Assembly: GCA_034440455.1 (NCBI GenBank) | Contig: JAWXCB010000046.1 | Span: 1 to 61,334 of the forward strand | From: JAWXCB01 sp034440455 | Lineage (GTDB): Bacteria; Bacteroidota; Bacteroidia; Chitinophagales; CAIOSU01 | Direction of reading: 5' to 3' | DNA length: 61,334 bases | In this document: piece after piece, positions 40,966 to 50,079 of the stretch | Position numbering within the stretch: position 1 is the first letter of the stretch | Layout: every line of letters begins with the position of its first letter | Translations under genes and position numbers: made by a program | The notes under the pieces: generated by a model | Databases searched by the model: none | What the model saw: only the letters and a program-made list of their open reading frames with translations | Told to the model about the DNA's origin: nothing

Positions 40966-41034
40966 ATGATTAGTGGTGTGAGAACCTCTCCCCGTCACCG
41001 ACAGGTGGCAGGGCGGGCTACTCGATTGGCGGTT
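40966..41034. other. Possible group II intron 3'-end remnant
   Basis: GATTAGTGGTGTGAGAACCT, then CTCCCCGTCACCGACAGGTG and GGGCGGGCTACTCGATTGG, resemble the end of bacterial group II introns (a 'GTGTGAGA' stretch followed by a hairpin and 'CTACTCGAT'). No maturase or domain V hairpin is clearly visible, so it would be a decayed fragment. Weak. Confidence 0.25.
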
Positions 41035-41041
41035 AGTGCTT

Positions 41042-41490
41042 CTATTTTGGTTTATAATTCATATCCAATACGCCATCTCCTTGCATAATAGTGAAATGTT
41101 TTTTCTCAGTTGCATTCTTGTTCCTAAACTCCTCCAAAATTGTTGTAACCGCAAGGTAAGGGTCAACTACATCTGCAAACAATGACATCTCTCCACTTCC
41201 AATATCTCCATCGTCACAGCGTCCATTGCCCGTCCAACCCAAATGTTCGTTTATAATATTTCTAATTTCTTCTCTTCTTGTAAGGTCGTCACCTGTTCCC
41301 CAAGTTTCGAGCTTAAAACTTATCTGAAGGGTATATTGCTTGTCGTATGGAATTTCAGCATAGCCCTCAGCGATTTTCTCACTGATTAGAGTATTGATTT
41401 TGTCTTGAAGTTCTTTATTCGATGCTTCGTTTATCCTTATATACTGACCAGTTTGCCCAAGATTTCCCCAATGAGTAATCGCTCCCCACC
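41042..41490 (-). pseudogene. Truncated hypothetical gene
   Basis: On the - strand a coherent frame runs from repeat DNA at about 41490 to TAG at 41042. It reads GAITHWGNLGQTGQYIRINE..., a middle part PYDKQYTLQISFKLETWG, then LGWTGNGRCDDGDIGSGEM and a C-terminal FTIMQGDGVLDMNYKPK. It has no ATG; the 5' end is replaced by a hairpin repeat at 41491-41625. I do not recognise the family. Most likely a gene whose N-terminal end was removed by rearrangement. Confidence 0.55.
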
Positions 41491-41795
41491 TTCGCTCGCG
41501 TCCCGCGAGTGAATCTTTTCTTTGCCTCCGGCATTTTAAAATTTCGCAGAAGAGGTCAGCTAAACTTTAGATAATGAAGGCAAGATGCCTGATAAATGCT
41601 CACTCGCCAGAGGCGAGCGAGGGCAACAGAAATCAGTTTGAAGTTTATCGTTTAAAGTTTGAAGTGAGTTGAACTTCAAACCTCAAATTTCAAACTCTCT
41701 CCTCCCAAAAGTATTCCACATTAGTTGGTTAGTTGCGTGGTGTTGGATAACGGGGGTTTTTACTTTCTTTGCAGCCTTATCTATCAAAACGAAAA
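41491..41795. repeat. Repeat-filled gap, family F hairpins and word-repeat
   Basis: CTCGCGTCCCGCGAG (41495-41509) and CTCGCCAGAGGCGAG (41603-41617) are two hairpins of a related kind. A word-repeat region, with AGTTTGAAGT and CTTCAAAC/TTCAAACTC words, follows at about 41635-41700. No gene is visible. The end of the gap (ACTTTCTTTGCAGCC) may contain a degenerate -7 box for the next gene. Confidence 0.6.
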
Positions 41796-42779
41796 ATGAA
41801 GAGAGTTCTCATTACAGGCGCGGCAGGTTTCCTCGGCTCCCACCTCTGCGACCGTTTCATTAAAGAAGGTTGTGAAGTTATCGCCATGGATAACCTCATT
41901 ACCGGCAGCCTCCGCAACATTGAGCATCTGTTCAAACTCAAGCAGTTTGAATTTTATCATCATGATGTTTCCAAGTTTGTTTTCGTTCCCGGAAAGTTGG
42001 ATTACATCCTGCATTTCGCTTCGCCCGCAAGCCCGATTGATTATTTAAAAATTCCGATTCAAACTTTAAAAGTAGGTTCACTCGGAACACACAATCTGCT
42101 TGGCTTGGCAAAAGCGAAGGGCGCGAGAATCATCGTTGCTTCCACATCTGAAGTGTATGGCGACCCGCTTGTGCATCCGCAAACGGAAGACTATTGGGGG
42201 CATGTGAATCCCATTGGTCCGCGTGGCGTCTATGATGAAGCAAAGCGTTTTCAGGAAGCGATTACAATGGCATATCACCGTTTTCATGGATTGGAAACAA
42301 GAATGGTGCGCATCTTCAATACCTATGGTCCGAGAATGCGCCTGAATGACGGGCGCGTGTTGCCCGCATTTATCGGGCAGGCAATTCGCGGGGAAGATTT
42401 AACCGTGTTTGGCGATGGCAGCCAAACCCGTTCGTTCTGCTACGTGGATGATTTGGTAGAAGGCATCTATCGCCTGTTGCTCAGTGATTATGCAGGTCCG
42501 GTGAACATTGGCAACCCAACTGAAATCACGATTAAAGAATTTGGCGAAGAAATTATCAAGTTGACAGGAACGAAGCAAAAATTGGTTTTCAAAGATTTGC
42601 CGACTGATGACCCGAAACAACGCAAACCGGATATTACGCTGGCAAGAAAGGAGTTGGGCTGGGAGCCGAAAGTGAGCAGGCAGGAAGGCTTGAAAATCAC
42701 GTATGAATATTTCAAGCAACTGCCGCAGGATGAGTTGTTCAAGAAGGAACATCAGTTTGAAGATTATATAAAGAAATAA
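41796..42779 (+). CDS. UDP-glucuronate decarboxylase (UDP-xylose synthase)
   Basis: This 327-residue short-chain dehydrogenase/reductase starts MKRVLITGAAGFLGSHLCDR with the NAD loop GAAGFLG. The catalytic pair lies in GVYDEAKR (Tyr and Lys), and RIFNTYGPRMRLNDGRV plus FGDGSQTRSFCYVDD are the UDP-binding segments typical of Uxs enzymes. It would turn UDP-glucuronate, the product of ugd, into UDP-xylose. An earlier in-frame start at 41769 is not credible because it lacks an ATG and a plausible N-terminus. A 141-nt gap with a family B repeat follows. Confidence 0.93.
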   Translation: MKRVLITGAAGFLGSHLCDRFIKEGCEVIAMDNLITGSLRNIEHLFKLKQFEFYHHDVSKFVFVPGKLDYILHFASPASPIDYLKIPIQTLKVGSLGTHNLLGLAKAKGARIIVASTSEVYGDPLVHPQTEDYWGHVNPIGPRGVYDEAKRFQEAITMAYHRFHGLETRMVRIFNTYGPRMRLNDGRVLPAFIGQAIRGEDLTVFGDGSQTRSFCYVDDLVEGIYRLLLSDYAGPVNIGNPTEITIKEFGEEIIKLTGTKQKLVFKDLPTDDPKQRKPDITLARKELGWEPKVSRQEGLKITYEYFKQLPQDELFKKEHQFEDYIKK

Positions 42780-42859
42780 TAGCCTCCTGCTCGCCTCCAC
42801 GTAAGGCTGAAGAAGGAATCCAAGTTGATGCTCCTTTCCGAAGGAACGCAATAAAGTTA

Positions 42860-42897
42860 GGACTCCCTTCTCCTTTGGAGAAGGGGCGGGGATGAGG
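42860..42897. repeat. Dispersed repeat, family B
   Basis: GGACTCCCTTCTCCTTTGGA, then GAAGGGGCGGGGATGAGG, folds through CTTCTCC/GGAGAAG. It is homologous to copies at 16512 and, inside waaA, 33607. Confidence 0.9.
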
Positions 42898-42920
42898 CTT
42901 TTAAATAACCACCCACTCGC

Positions 42921-44210
42921 ATGTATAATGACCTTATCAACGGGAAGGCAAAGCTTGCCGTTATTGGCTTAGGCTATGTCGGACTCCCTATTGCGCTTGA
43001 GTTCGCAAAGAAAATTTCAGTCATCGGATTTGATATTAATGAGGAGCGCGTCAAGATGATGAAAAAGGGGATTGATCCCAGCAACGAACTTGTTGCCGAA
43101 GATTTCATGGGCACCGATATTTTATTCACGCACAAAGTGGAAGACCTGCGCAAAGCAAAGTTTTTCATCGTTGCCGTTCCCACCCCGGTAGATGTGCATA
43201 AAGTGCCTGATTTAACTCCCGTGTTGAGCGCGTCAAGAAGCATCGGCAAGGTGTTGAAGAAAGGCGACTATGTGGTGTATGAATCAACAGTGTATCCCGG
43301 ATGCACCGAAGAAGATTGCCTGCCAATTCTTGAAGAACTTTCCGGTTTGAAACTGGGAAAGGATTTTAAAATCGGTTATAGTCCTGAAAGAATTAATCCC
43401 GGTGATAAAGAACACACGCTTGCTAAAATTAAAAAAGTAGTTTCCGGAAGCGATAAAGAATCCGCAGAGGTAATTGCGAAAGTGTATGAGATTGTTGTGC
43501 AGGCAGGCGTTTACAAAGCGCAATCCATCAAAGTTGCAGAAGCTGCAAAGATTATCGAGAACACGCAGCGCGATTTAAACATCGCGTTGATGAACGAACT
43601 CTCCAAGATTTTCGACAAGATGAACATTAACACATGGGATGTGTTGGATGCAGCAGGAACGAAATGGAATTTCTTGAAATTCACTCCCGGCTTGGTTGGA
43701 GGGCATTGCATCGGAGTTGACCCTTACTATCTCACGTATAAAGCGATTGGCTTGGGTTACAAACCGGAAGTGATTTTAAGCGGACGCAGAATCAATGACA
43801 GCATGGGCGAATATGTCGCAAAGAATGTGGTGCAGCGCTTAATCAAAAAAGGAAAAGTTATTGGCAAATCAAAAGTGTTGGTGATGGGCGCTACGTTCAA
43901 AGAAAATGTGAGCGACATCCGCAATTCAAAAGTGGCGGATGTGATTGAGGAATTGAAATCCTATTCGATTAATGTGGAAGTAACGGATGCGTATGCAGAT
44001 TCGGATGAATTGAAACACGAATACGGATTTGGTCTGGTGAAAAAAATAGGAAAAGGATATGATGCAGTCATTGTAGCCGTTGGACACAAAGAATATCAGA
44101 ATTTCGATGAAAAATATTTCAAGAGCATTCTGCCGAAAGACGGTATTGTGGTGGATTTGAAAGGGATGTATCGGGGGAAGATTAAAAACTTAGAGTATTG
44201 GTCTTTATAG
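42921..44210 (+). CDS. UDP-N-acetylhexosamine 6-dehydrogenase, WbpA/TviB type
   Basis: The 429-residue enzyme has NAD loop GLGYVGLPIALEF and catalytic cysteine C263 in GGHCIGVDPYY. It belongs to the branch that oxidises UDP-GlcNAc or UDP-GalNAc to the uronate, as in WbpA and TviB, because of the sequences KVPDLTPVLSAS and YGYGYSPERINPGD-like region (KIGYSPERINPGDKEH). Its product is the input for the WbpE-like aminotransferase at 35463. The other WbpA-pathway genes (wbpB, wbpD) are not in the window. Confidence 0.9.
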   Translation: MYNDLINGKAKLAVIGLGYVGLPIALEFAKKISVIGFDINEERVKMMKKGIDPSNELVAEDFMGTDILFTHKVEDLRKAKFFIVAVPTPVDVHKVPDLTPVLSASRSIGKVLKKGDYVVYESTVYPGCTEEDCLPILEELSGLKLGKDFKIGYSPERINPGDKEHTLAKIKKVVSGSDKESAEVIAKVYEIVVQAGVYKAQSIKVAEAAKIIENTQRDLNIALMNELSKIFDKMNINTWDVLDAAGTKWNFLKFTPGLVGGHCIGVDPYYLTYKAIGLGYKPEVILSGRRINDSMGEYVAKNVVQRLIKKGKVIGKSKVLVMGATFKENVSDIRNSKVADVIEELKSYSINVEVTDAYADSDELKHEYGFGLVKKIGKGYDAVIVAVGHKEYQNFDEKYFKSILPKDGIVVDLKGMYRGKIKNLEYWSL

Positions 44211-44216
44211 TAACCA

Positions 44217-44307
44217 CGTCATTGCGAGTTTCGCGAATGAAATGAGCGAAACGAAGCAATCCCCAAGTAAGGAGATTGCTTCGCTCGTTCCTCGCTCGCA
44301 ATGACGG
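44217..44307. repeat. Dispersed repeat, family A, full copy
   Basis: CGTCATTGCGAGTTTCGCGA at one end and CTCGTTCCTCGCTCGCAATGACG at the other are inverted ends. It lies between the dehydrogenase and rfbB genes, and overlaps an in-frame upstream extension of rfbB that I do not accept as coding. Confidence 0.9.
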
Positions 44308-44320
44308 CACTAACAAACTG

Positions 44321-45379
44321 ATGACACAAAGAAAAATTTTAATTACTGGTGGTGCTGGCTTTATTGGCTCACACGCAGTAAGGCTTTTTGTGACAAAGTA
44401 TCCTGCGTATCAAATTGTAAATCTGGATGCGCTTACCTACGCAGGTAATTTGGAAAACCTGAAAGACATTGAAGCATCACAGAACTATGCGTTTATCAAA
44501 GGCGATATTGTAGAAACAGATTTCATCAATCAATTATTTACTGAGCATGCTTTTGATGGGGTGGTTCATCTTGCTGCCGAATCGCATGTTGACCGCTCTA
44601 TCAGCGACCCGCTTGCATTTGTGAAGACAAATGTTTTTGGAACTGTAAACCTGTTGAATGCAGCGAAGAATTCATGGAAGAATAATTACGAAGGAAAAGT
44701 TTTTTACCACGTTTCTACTGATGAAGTTTACGGCACATTGGGCGAAACGGGTTTCTTTACCGAAGAAACTCATTATGACCCGCACTCTCCATACTCTGCA
44801 TCAAAAGCAAGTTCCGACCATTTTGTGCGTGCGTATGCGGATACGTATGGAATGCCTGTGAAAATCTCCAATTGTTCAAACAACTATGGATCGCACCACT
44901 TTCCTGAAAAACTGATTCCGCTTTTTATCAATAACATCATCCATAATAAACCGCTTCCTGTTTACGGGCAGGGCGCCAACACGCGCGACTGGCTTTATGT
45001 TGTTGACCATGCACGCGCCATTGATGACATTTTCCATAAAGGCAAATTGGGAGAAACCTATAACATTGGCGGCTTCAATGAATGGAAGAATCTTGATTTG
45101 GTGAAGCTGATGTGCAAGGTGATGGATAAAAAATTGGGAAGACCTGCGGGCGAATCAGAGAAACTTATCACCTATGTGAAAGACCGCCCCGGGCATGATT
45201 TGCGATATGCAATTGACGCGACCAAACTGAATAAAGAATTAGGATGGAAGCCATCCGTTACTTTTGAAGAAGGTTTGGAAAAAACCGTTGATTGGTATCT
45301 GCAAAATAGCGAGTGGCTTGCGCGCGTTACCAGCGGTGAATATCAAAAATATTATCAAAAGCAGTATCAGGAGAGATGA
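44321..45379 (+). CDS. rfbB: dTDP-glucose 4,6-dehydratase
   Basis: RfbB (RmlB) removes water from dTDP-glucose, the second step to dTDP-rhamnose and related deoxysugars. From the ATG at 44321 the protein has 352 residues and begins MTQRKILITGGAGFIGSH. The DEVYG segment and YSASKA (catalytic Tyr-x3-Lys) are present. The upstream in-frame ATG at 44276 lies in a repeat. The other rml genes are not in the window, so the final sugar is unknown. Confidence 0.95.
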   Translation: MTQRKILITGGAGFIGSHAVRLFVTKYPAYQIVNLDALTYAGNLENLKDIEASQNYAFIKGDIVETDFINQLFTEHAFDGVVHLAAESHVDRSISDPLAFVKTNVFGTVNLLNAAKNSWKNNYEGKVFYHVSTDEVYGTLGETGFFTEETHYDPHSPYSASKASSDHFVRAYADTYGMPVKISNCSNNYGSHHFPEKLIPLFINNIIHNKPLPVYGQGANTRDWLYVVDHARAIDDIFHKGKLGETYNIGGFNEWKNLDLVKLMCKVMDKKLGRPAGESEKLITYVKDRPGHDLRYAIDATKLNKELGWKPSVTFEEGLEKTVDWYLQNSEWLARVTSGEYQKYYQKQYQER

Positions 45380-45447
45380 ATAGTGTATTGAGTGTTGGAT
45401 AAAACTCCCTCACTCATCACCCAACGCCCAACACTCAACCCCCGACT

Positions 45448-46443
45448 ATGTACGAAACCAAATTCCATTCAGAAGACCTCAGCGGTAAATCCTTCCTGAT
45501 TACAGGGGGCGCAGGCTTTATCGGCTCTAACATTGTAGAATATTTATTGAAACACCACGCAGGTAAAGTGCGCGTGTTGGATAACCTCATCACAGGCTCT
45601 CGCGATAATGTGGAAGATTTCAAAGAGTACCCCGCATTTGATTTTTTTGAAGGTGACATCCGCGATTTGATGATTTGCCGCGAGGCAGTGCAGGATATTG
45701 ATTACGTGTTGCATCAGGCAGCGTTAGGTTCTGTGCCCCGCTCGCTGAAAGAACCGGAAGTAACGAACTCGATCAACGTAGATGGTTTTGTAAATATGCT
45801 GATTGCTTCAAAAGACGAGAAGGTAAAGCGTTTTGTCTATGCTTCCTCCTCCTCCGTGTATGGCGATAGCCGTGACCTGCCGCAATTAGAAGAACGCATC
45901 GGTAAGCCGCTCTCGCCTTATGCCGTGAGCAAATATGTGAATGAACTTTATGCAAAAGTGTTTGCCGACAATTATGGTCTTGAAGTAATTGGCTTGCGTT
46001 ATTTTAATGTGTTTGGTCCAAGGCAAAGTCCGAAAGGCGCGTATGCAGCAGTCATCCCCCTGTTCATTCACGGGCTGATGCACGCACAGGAAGTATTCAT
46101 CAATGGCGATGGGACGCAAACCCGCGATTTTACTTTTGTGGAAAATGCAGTGCAGGCGAATATTCTGGCAGCCTTCACGCAAAATAAAAAAGCCATTAAT
46201 CAGGTATTTAATGTTGCCGTGGGAGATAGCTACTCCGTGAGCCAGATGCACAGAATGCTGCGCGAATACACCGGCATCAAAGCAGAACCTTCACACCGCG
46301 AATCACGGCAGGGTGAAATCATGAATTCGCTTGCCGACATTTCAAAAGCAAAAACCCTGCTCGGCTACGAACCGCAAATACGCTTTAAAGACGGCTTGAA
46401 AAAAACGGTAGAATATTTCCGGCAGAAGATGCCTGCGAAGTAA
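45448..46443 (+). CDS. UDP-N-acetylglucosamine 4-epimerase, WbpP/TviC type
   Basis: This 331-residue SDR-family enzyme has the NAD loop GGAGFIGSNIVEYL, QAALGSVPRSLKEP and ASSSSVYGDS, which are WbpP-branch features, with catalytic SPYAVSKYVNE. It interconverts UDP-GlcNAc/UDP-GalNAc or their uronates. With the WbpA/TviB dehydrogenase this pair would make UDP-GalNAcA, as in Vi-type capsules. It follows rfbB by 68 nt of word-repeat DNA and ends the sugar-nucleotide cluster. Confidence 0.92.
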   Translation: MYETKFHSEDLSGKSFLITGGAGFIGSNIVEYLLKHHAGKVRVLDNLITGSRDNVEDFKEYPAFDFFEGDIRDLMICREAVQDIDYVLHQAALGSVPRSLKEPEVTNSINVDGFVNMLIASKDEKVKRFVYASSSSVYGDSRDLPQLEERIGKPLSPYAVSKYVNELYAKVFADNYGLEVIGLRYFNVFGPRQSPKGAYAAVIPLFIHGLMHAQEVFINGDGTQTRDFTFVENAVQANILAAFTQNKKAINQVFNVAVGDSYSVSQMHRMLREYTGIKAEPSHRESRQGEIMNSLADISKAKTLLGYEPQIRFKDGLKKTVEYFRQKMPAK

Positions 46444-46549
46444 ACGGGTATTCTAAACCTGTTTTCAACATCTGCGTGACAAGTCTTACCTCTCCTTACA
46501 TCACCTGGCAGAATATATTTGCAAGCGTTCAATCATGAACGCACATTAA

Positions 46550-47596
46550 GTGGGCAATTACAAAGTTTATATTTCTGATGATTTACGAAAGCTGACGAAA
46601 GCAATCGCTCACCCTGATTTTTCTGAAATTGCAATACTCGTTGATGAAAACACCCGCGCCTGCTGTCTTCCACTGTTGCTTCGCGCAGCGCCTGCGCTCA
46701 AGAATGCGCTGATTTTAGAAATCCCAGCCGGAGAAAATTTTAAAACAATTGACACTTGCAGCCGTCTTTGGGAAGAGTTGTTAAACAGGCATGTTGACCG
46801 CAATGCGCTTTTAATCAATCTTGGCGGTGGCGTGATTGGCGATATGGGCGGCTTCGTGGCGTCCACTTACAAACGCGGCATTGCATTCATCAATATTCCA
46901 ACAACATTACTTGCGCAGGTGGATGCGACAATCGGGGGCAAGCTGGGCGTTGATTTTGGTAGCGTGAAAAATGCAATAGGACTTTTTGCGAATCCTGTTT
47001 CAGTGCTTGTTCATCACGGTTTTTTAAAAACATTACCCGATGCTGAAGTGTTCAGCGGCTTTGCAGAAATGATTAAGCATAGCTTGATAAGTTCTGTGCA
47101 GCATTGGAAGAACGTGAAAAAATTAAACCCGCTTAAAACCAACAATTGGGAGATGCACATTCACGATTCGCTTTTGGTGAAAAAGAAAATCGTGCAGCAA
47201 GATCCGCTTGAAAAAAATGTACGCAAGGTGTTAAACTTCGGACACACGTTCGGTCATGCGTTTGAAAGTGCGGCACTGCAAAAAGGAACTCCGCTGCTGC
47301 ATGGACATGCGGTGGCGCTGGGCCTCATAGCTGAATCTTTTTTATCCAATAAGTTAACAGGGTTGAAAGCGGGTGAATTGGAGGAGATTACAACTTTCAT
47401 CATGCAGTATTATGGAAGCTATTTCTCCAATATTTCAAAAATCAATTGGCAAAAGTGGATTAAGCACGATAAGAAGAACGCAAACGGAAAGTTTAATTTT
47501 ACGTTGCTGAAATCCATCGGAAAACCTGTTATCAATGTGGATTGTGAGGAAAAGTTGTTGCATCAATCGGTGGATTATCTGAAACGCCATTTATGA
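46550..47596 (+). CDS. aroB: 3-dehydroquinate synthase
   Basis: AroB makes 3-dehydroquinate from DAHP, the second step to chorismate. The 348-residue protein has the NAD loop LGGGVIGDMGGFVASTYKRG, and FGHTFGHAFES with the zinc-binding histidines. Its start is GTG at 46550 with a TAA immediately before it in frame, so the start is fixed. It overlaps aroA by 4 nt (ATGA), so they are co-translated. Confidence 0.95.
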   Translation: MGNYKVYISDDLRKLTKAIAHPDFSEIAILVDENTRACCLPLLLRAAPALKNALILEIPAGENFKTIDTCSRLWEELLNRHVDRNALLINLGGGVIGDMGGFVASTYKRGIAFINIPTTLLAQVDATIGGKLGVDFGSVKNAIGLFANPVSVLVHHGFLKTLPDAEVFSGFAEMIKHSLISSVQHWKNVKKLNPLKTNNWEMHIHDSLLVKKKIVQQDPLEKNVRKVLNFGHTFGHAFESAALQKGTPLLHGHAVALGLIAESFLSNKLTGLKAGELEEITTFIMQYYGSYFSNISKINWQKWIKHDKKNANGKFNFTLLKSIGKPVINVDCEEKLLHQSVDYLKRHL

Positions 47597-48822
47597 AATA
47601 CCGCGTCCGAAAAAAGGAGAAAACGCTCAAAGGCGAAATAAAACTCGAAGGCTCAAAAAGCATCACCAACCGTGTGCTGATTATCAAAGCGCTTTGCCAC
47701 GAAGATTTTGATGTGAAGAATTATTCTAACTCTGAAGATTCAGTTACGCTTCTTGAATTGATTAACGCGCAAGACCAAAAAGTGCTGAACGCAAAAGACG
47801 GTGGCGCAACTATCCGCTTCATGCTTGCTTTCCTTGCCATCCATGAAGGCGAAGTGATTCTCACCGGATCGGAACAACTTATCGAACGCCCCATTGGTCC
47901 GCTGGTGGATGCGCTTACTTCCATGGGCGCTGACATTCAATATCTTGGCAAGAAAAATTATCCACCCGTTCTTATCCATGGCAAAATGCTGAAGCCAACC
48001 CGCGTTGATATTGAGTCGGACATGAGCAGCCAGTTTGTTTCTGCGTTGCTGCTCATTTCTCCCATCTTGCGCAACGGACTTATCCTCAAGATAAAAGGCG
48101 AAATGGTGTCAAAGCCTTATATCGAAATGACATTGAGCGTGATGAAGCATTTTGGCATCAGCTATGACTGGTCGCAAAATATGATCAGTATTCCAAGGCA
48201 GAGTTATTCAGGGAAAAATTTTAATGTTGAAAGCGACTGGTCATCTGCTTCCTATTATTATGAGATGGCTGCGTTTGCAGATGAAGTAGATTTAAAAATT
48301 ACAGGGCTTAATCGCGTGAGTACGCAAGGCGATTCGTTGATTGCGAAGATGATGGACCAGTTTGGCGTTACCACCACTTTTGTTGAGAATGGCGTTCACC
48401 TCACAAAGCGCAATGTGAAGCCGCGCATCTTCGAATATGATTTCACAGGTTGTCCCGATATAGCGCCCACGATGCTTGCCACTTGTGCGGGCTTACATAT
48501 CCCAGCCCGCATTTCAGGAATTGAGCACTTGAAAATAAAAGAATCAAACCGCATCAGCTCCATGCAGCAAGAACTGCTGAAACTTGGCGCAGCGTTTCAG
48601 CGGCATGACAACACCTGGATTTTAAGTCCGGCTACCTCACAATCTTCGCAAACCAATGTTTTTCAAACCTACAATGACCACCGTATGGCGATGTGCTTTG
48701 CTTCATTGGCAATGACCGGGCAGGAAGTAATTATTGATGACCCCTCCGTAGTGCGGAAATCCTATCCAACTTTTTGGAATGATTTGAAGAAGATGGGATT
48801 TGAAGTGGAGGAAGCGGGTTAA
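47593..48822 (+). CDS. aroA: 3-phosphoshikimate 1-carboxyvinyltransferase
   Basis: AroA (EPSP synthase) joins shikimate-3-phosphate and phosphoenolpyruvate in the chorismate pathway. It has 409 residues. LEGSKSITNRVLI holds the conserved Lys-Ser, GGATIRFMLAFLA the substrate loop, and DHRMAMCFASLA the C-terminal motif. The start ATG overlaps the aroB stop. It lies at the end of an aroB-aroA operon. Confidence 0.95.
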   Translation: MKYRVRKKEKTLKGEIKLEGSKSITNRVLIIKALCHEDFDVKNYSNSEDSVTLLELINAQDQKVLNAKDGGATIRFMLAFLAIHEGEVILTGSEQLIERPIGPLVDALTSMGADIQYLGKKNYPPVLIHGKMLKPTRVDIESDMSSQFVSALLLISPILRNGLILKIKGEMVSKPYIEMTLSVMKHFGISYDWSQNMISIPRQSYSGKNFNVESDWSSASYYYEMAAFADEVDLKITGLNRVSTQGDSLIAKMMDQFGVTTTFVENGVHLTKRNVKPRIFEYDFTGCPDIAPTMLATCAGLHIPARISGIEHLKIKESNRISSMQQELLKLGAAFQRHDNTWILSPATSQSSQTNVFQTYNDHRMAMCFASLAMTGQEVIIDDPSVVRKSYPTFWNDLKKMGFEVEEAG

Positions 48823-49237
48823 TCATTTCTGGAAAAGAATGCCTTTTTTATTTAAAAAAACTTCAATCACGCTGGATTGCGATTTTGAGATAGCGCACAA
48901 ATCAATCGTAAAAATATTGGAGAACGTAGAAACCAATTATGAATTCGTAGAAGTAATGTAGGGTATTCCCCCGGATTTTTAGGAATCCCAATTTCGCTAT
49001 ATGATATACAGTTTGGGTTTGTCAATCTTGTGATTTTATCTTTGAGTTCACCAATTAGAAATTTTATGTTCTTGCTGTTTTACATTTTGCATAGTTGTGC
49101 GTTAGCTGTTGATCTATTTCAATCGAATTTGCTCTATGGAAATAAATGTAATTTTATTTTCGCAGGACTGCAAAACTTACTTCTGAATACTCAATTAATC
49201 AAAGGAGCGCGCGTCATTCCTAATTCCAAATTAACCA
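48823..49237. other. 415-nt AT-rich gap, at most one tiny ORF
   Basis: The gap between aroA and the MBL hydrolase has a low-GC composition unlike its neighbours. A 40-residue ORF is described separately. I see no repeat, terminator or RNA gene in the remainder. Confidence 0.5.
48839..48961 (+). CDS. Tiny ORF, possibly a gene remnant
   Basis: A 40-residue frame begins MPFLFKKTSITLDCDFEI and ends TNYEFVEVM. It starts 17 nt after aroA. The composition is plausible for protein (helical, charged), but nothing identifies it; it could be the remnant of a longer gene or a chance ORF. Confidence 0.25.
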   Translation: MPFLFKKTSITLDCDFEIAHKSIVKILENVETNYEFVEVM

Positions 49238-50074
49238 ATGAACCTTTACACGATTGACACCGGCTTTTTCAAACTGGATGGGGGAGCGATGTTTGGCGTA
49301 GTGCCGAAATCCATTTGGAACAAACTGAATCCTGCGGATGAAAAAAATTTGTGTACGTGGGCGATGCGCTGCCTGCTGATAGAAGAAGGAAACAAACTTG
49401 TGTTGATTGACTGTGGCTTGGGTAATAAGCAGAATGAGAAATTTTTCAGCTACTATGAGCCACATGGAGAAGCAACGCTGGAGAAATCGCTGAAGCAGAA
49501 AGGCTTTTCGCCTGGTGATATTACGGATGTGCTGCTCACGCACCTGCACTTTGACCATTGCGGGGGCGCAATCAAAATGGACGGTGAAAAGTATGCGCCT
49601 GCATTTAAGAACGCCACGTATTGGAGCGAGGCTGCGCACTGGCAATGGGCGATGTATCCAAACGACCGCGAGAAGGCTTCGTTTTTGCGAGAAAATATTT
49701 TGCCGATAGAGCAGAGTGGACAGTTGCGCTTTTTGAAAAAAGTTGATGCGCTGTTTGAGGGATTTGATTATATGCTTTCGGGCGGACACACGGAAGCGAT
49801 GGTGATTCCGCATATTCGCTACAAAGACAAAACGCTGGTGTATATGGCTGACCTGATTCCTTCATCAGCGCATGTGCCTGTGCCGTATGTGATGGGCTAT
49901 GATATTCGCCCGTTAGTAACGATGGAGGAAAAAAAGAAATTTCTCGAATACGCCTGCAAGCAGAATTACCTGCTGTTTTTCGAGCATGATCCTGTTGTGG
50001 AATGTTGCTCATTGCAAATGACTGAGCGTGGAGTGCGCGTGGAGAAGACGATGCGACTGGAGGAGATTGTGTAA
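49238..50074 (+). CDS. MBL-fold metallohydrolase
   Basis: The 278-residue enzyme has the zinc motif THLHFDHCGG (H102, H104, D106, H107), a further Asp in VYMADLIPSSAH, and a late His in FFEHDP. There is no signal peptide. It belongs to the broad group of hydrolases that includes lactonases and glyoxalase-like enzymes; substrate unknown. It is alone after the AT-rich gap and converges with the CDF gene. Confidence 0.88.
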   Translation: MNLYTIDTGFFKLDGGAMFGVVPKSIWNKLNPADEKNLCTWAMRCLLIEEGNKLVLIDCGLGNKQNEKFFSYYEPHGEATLEKSLKQKGFSPGDITDVLLTHLHFDHCGGAIKMDGEKYAPAFKNATYWSEAAHWQWAMYPNDREKASFLRENILPIEQSGQLRFLKKVDALFEGFDYMLSGGHTEAMVIPHIRYKDKTLVYMADLIPSSAHVPVPYVMGYDIRPLVTMEEKKKFLEYACKQNYLLFFEHDPVVECCSLQMTERGVRVEKTMRLEEIV

Positions 50075-50079
50075 GAAAT

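Noticed and set aside
40857..41041. A complete group II intron
   Set aside because: There is no maturase gene or 5' domain nearby; only a possible 3' end, reported with low confidence.
41769..41795. N-terminal extension of the UDP-xylose synthase
   Set aside because: It uses a non-ATG start in repeat-like DNA; MKRVLITGAAG at 41796 is the expected beginning.
44276..44320. N-terminal extension of rfbB
   Set aside because: It is encoded by a family A repeat; MTQRKILITGG at 44321 is canonical.
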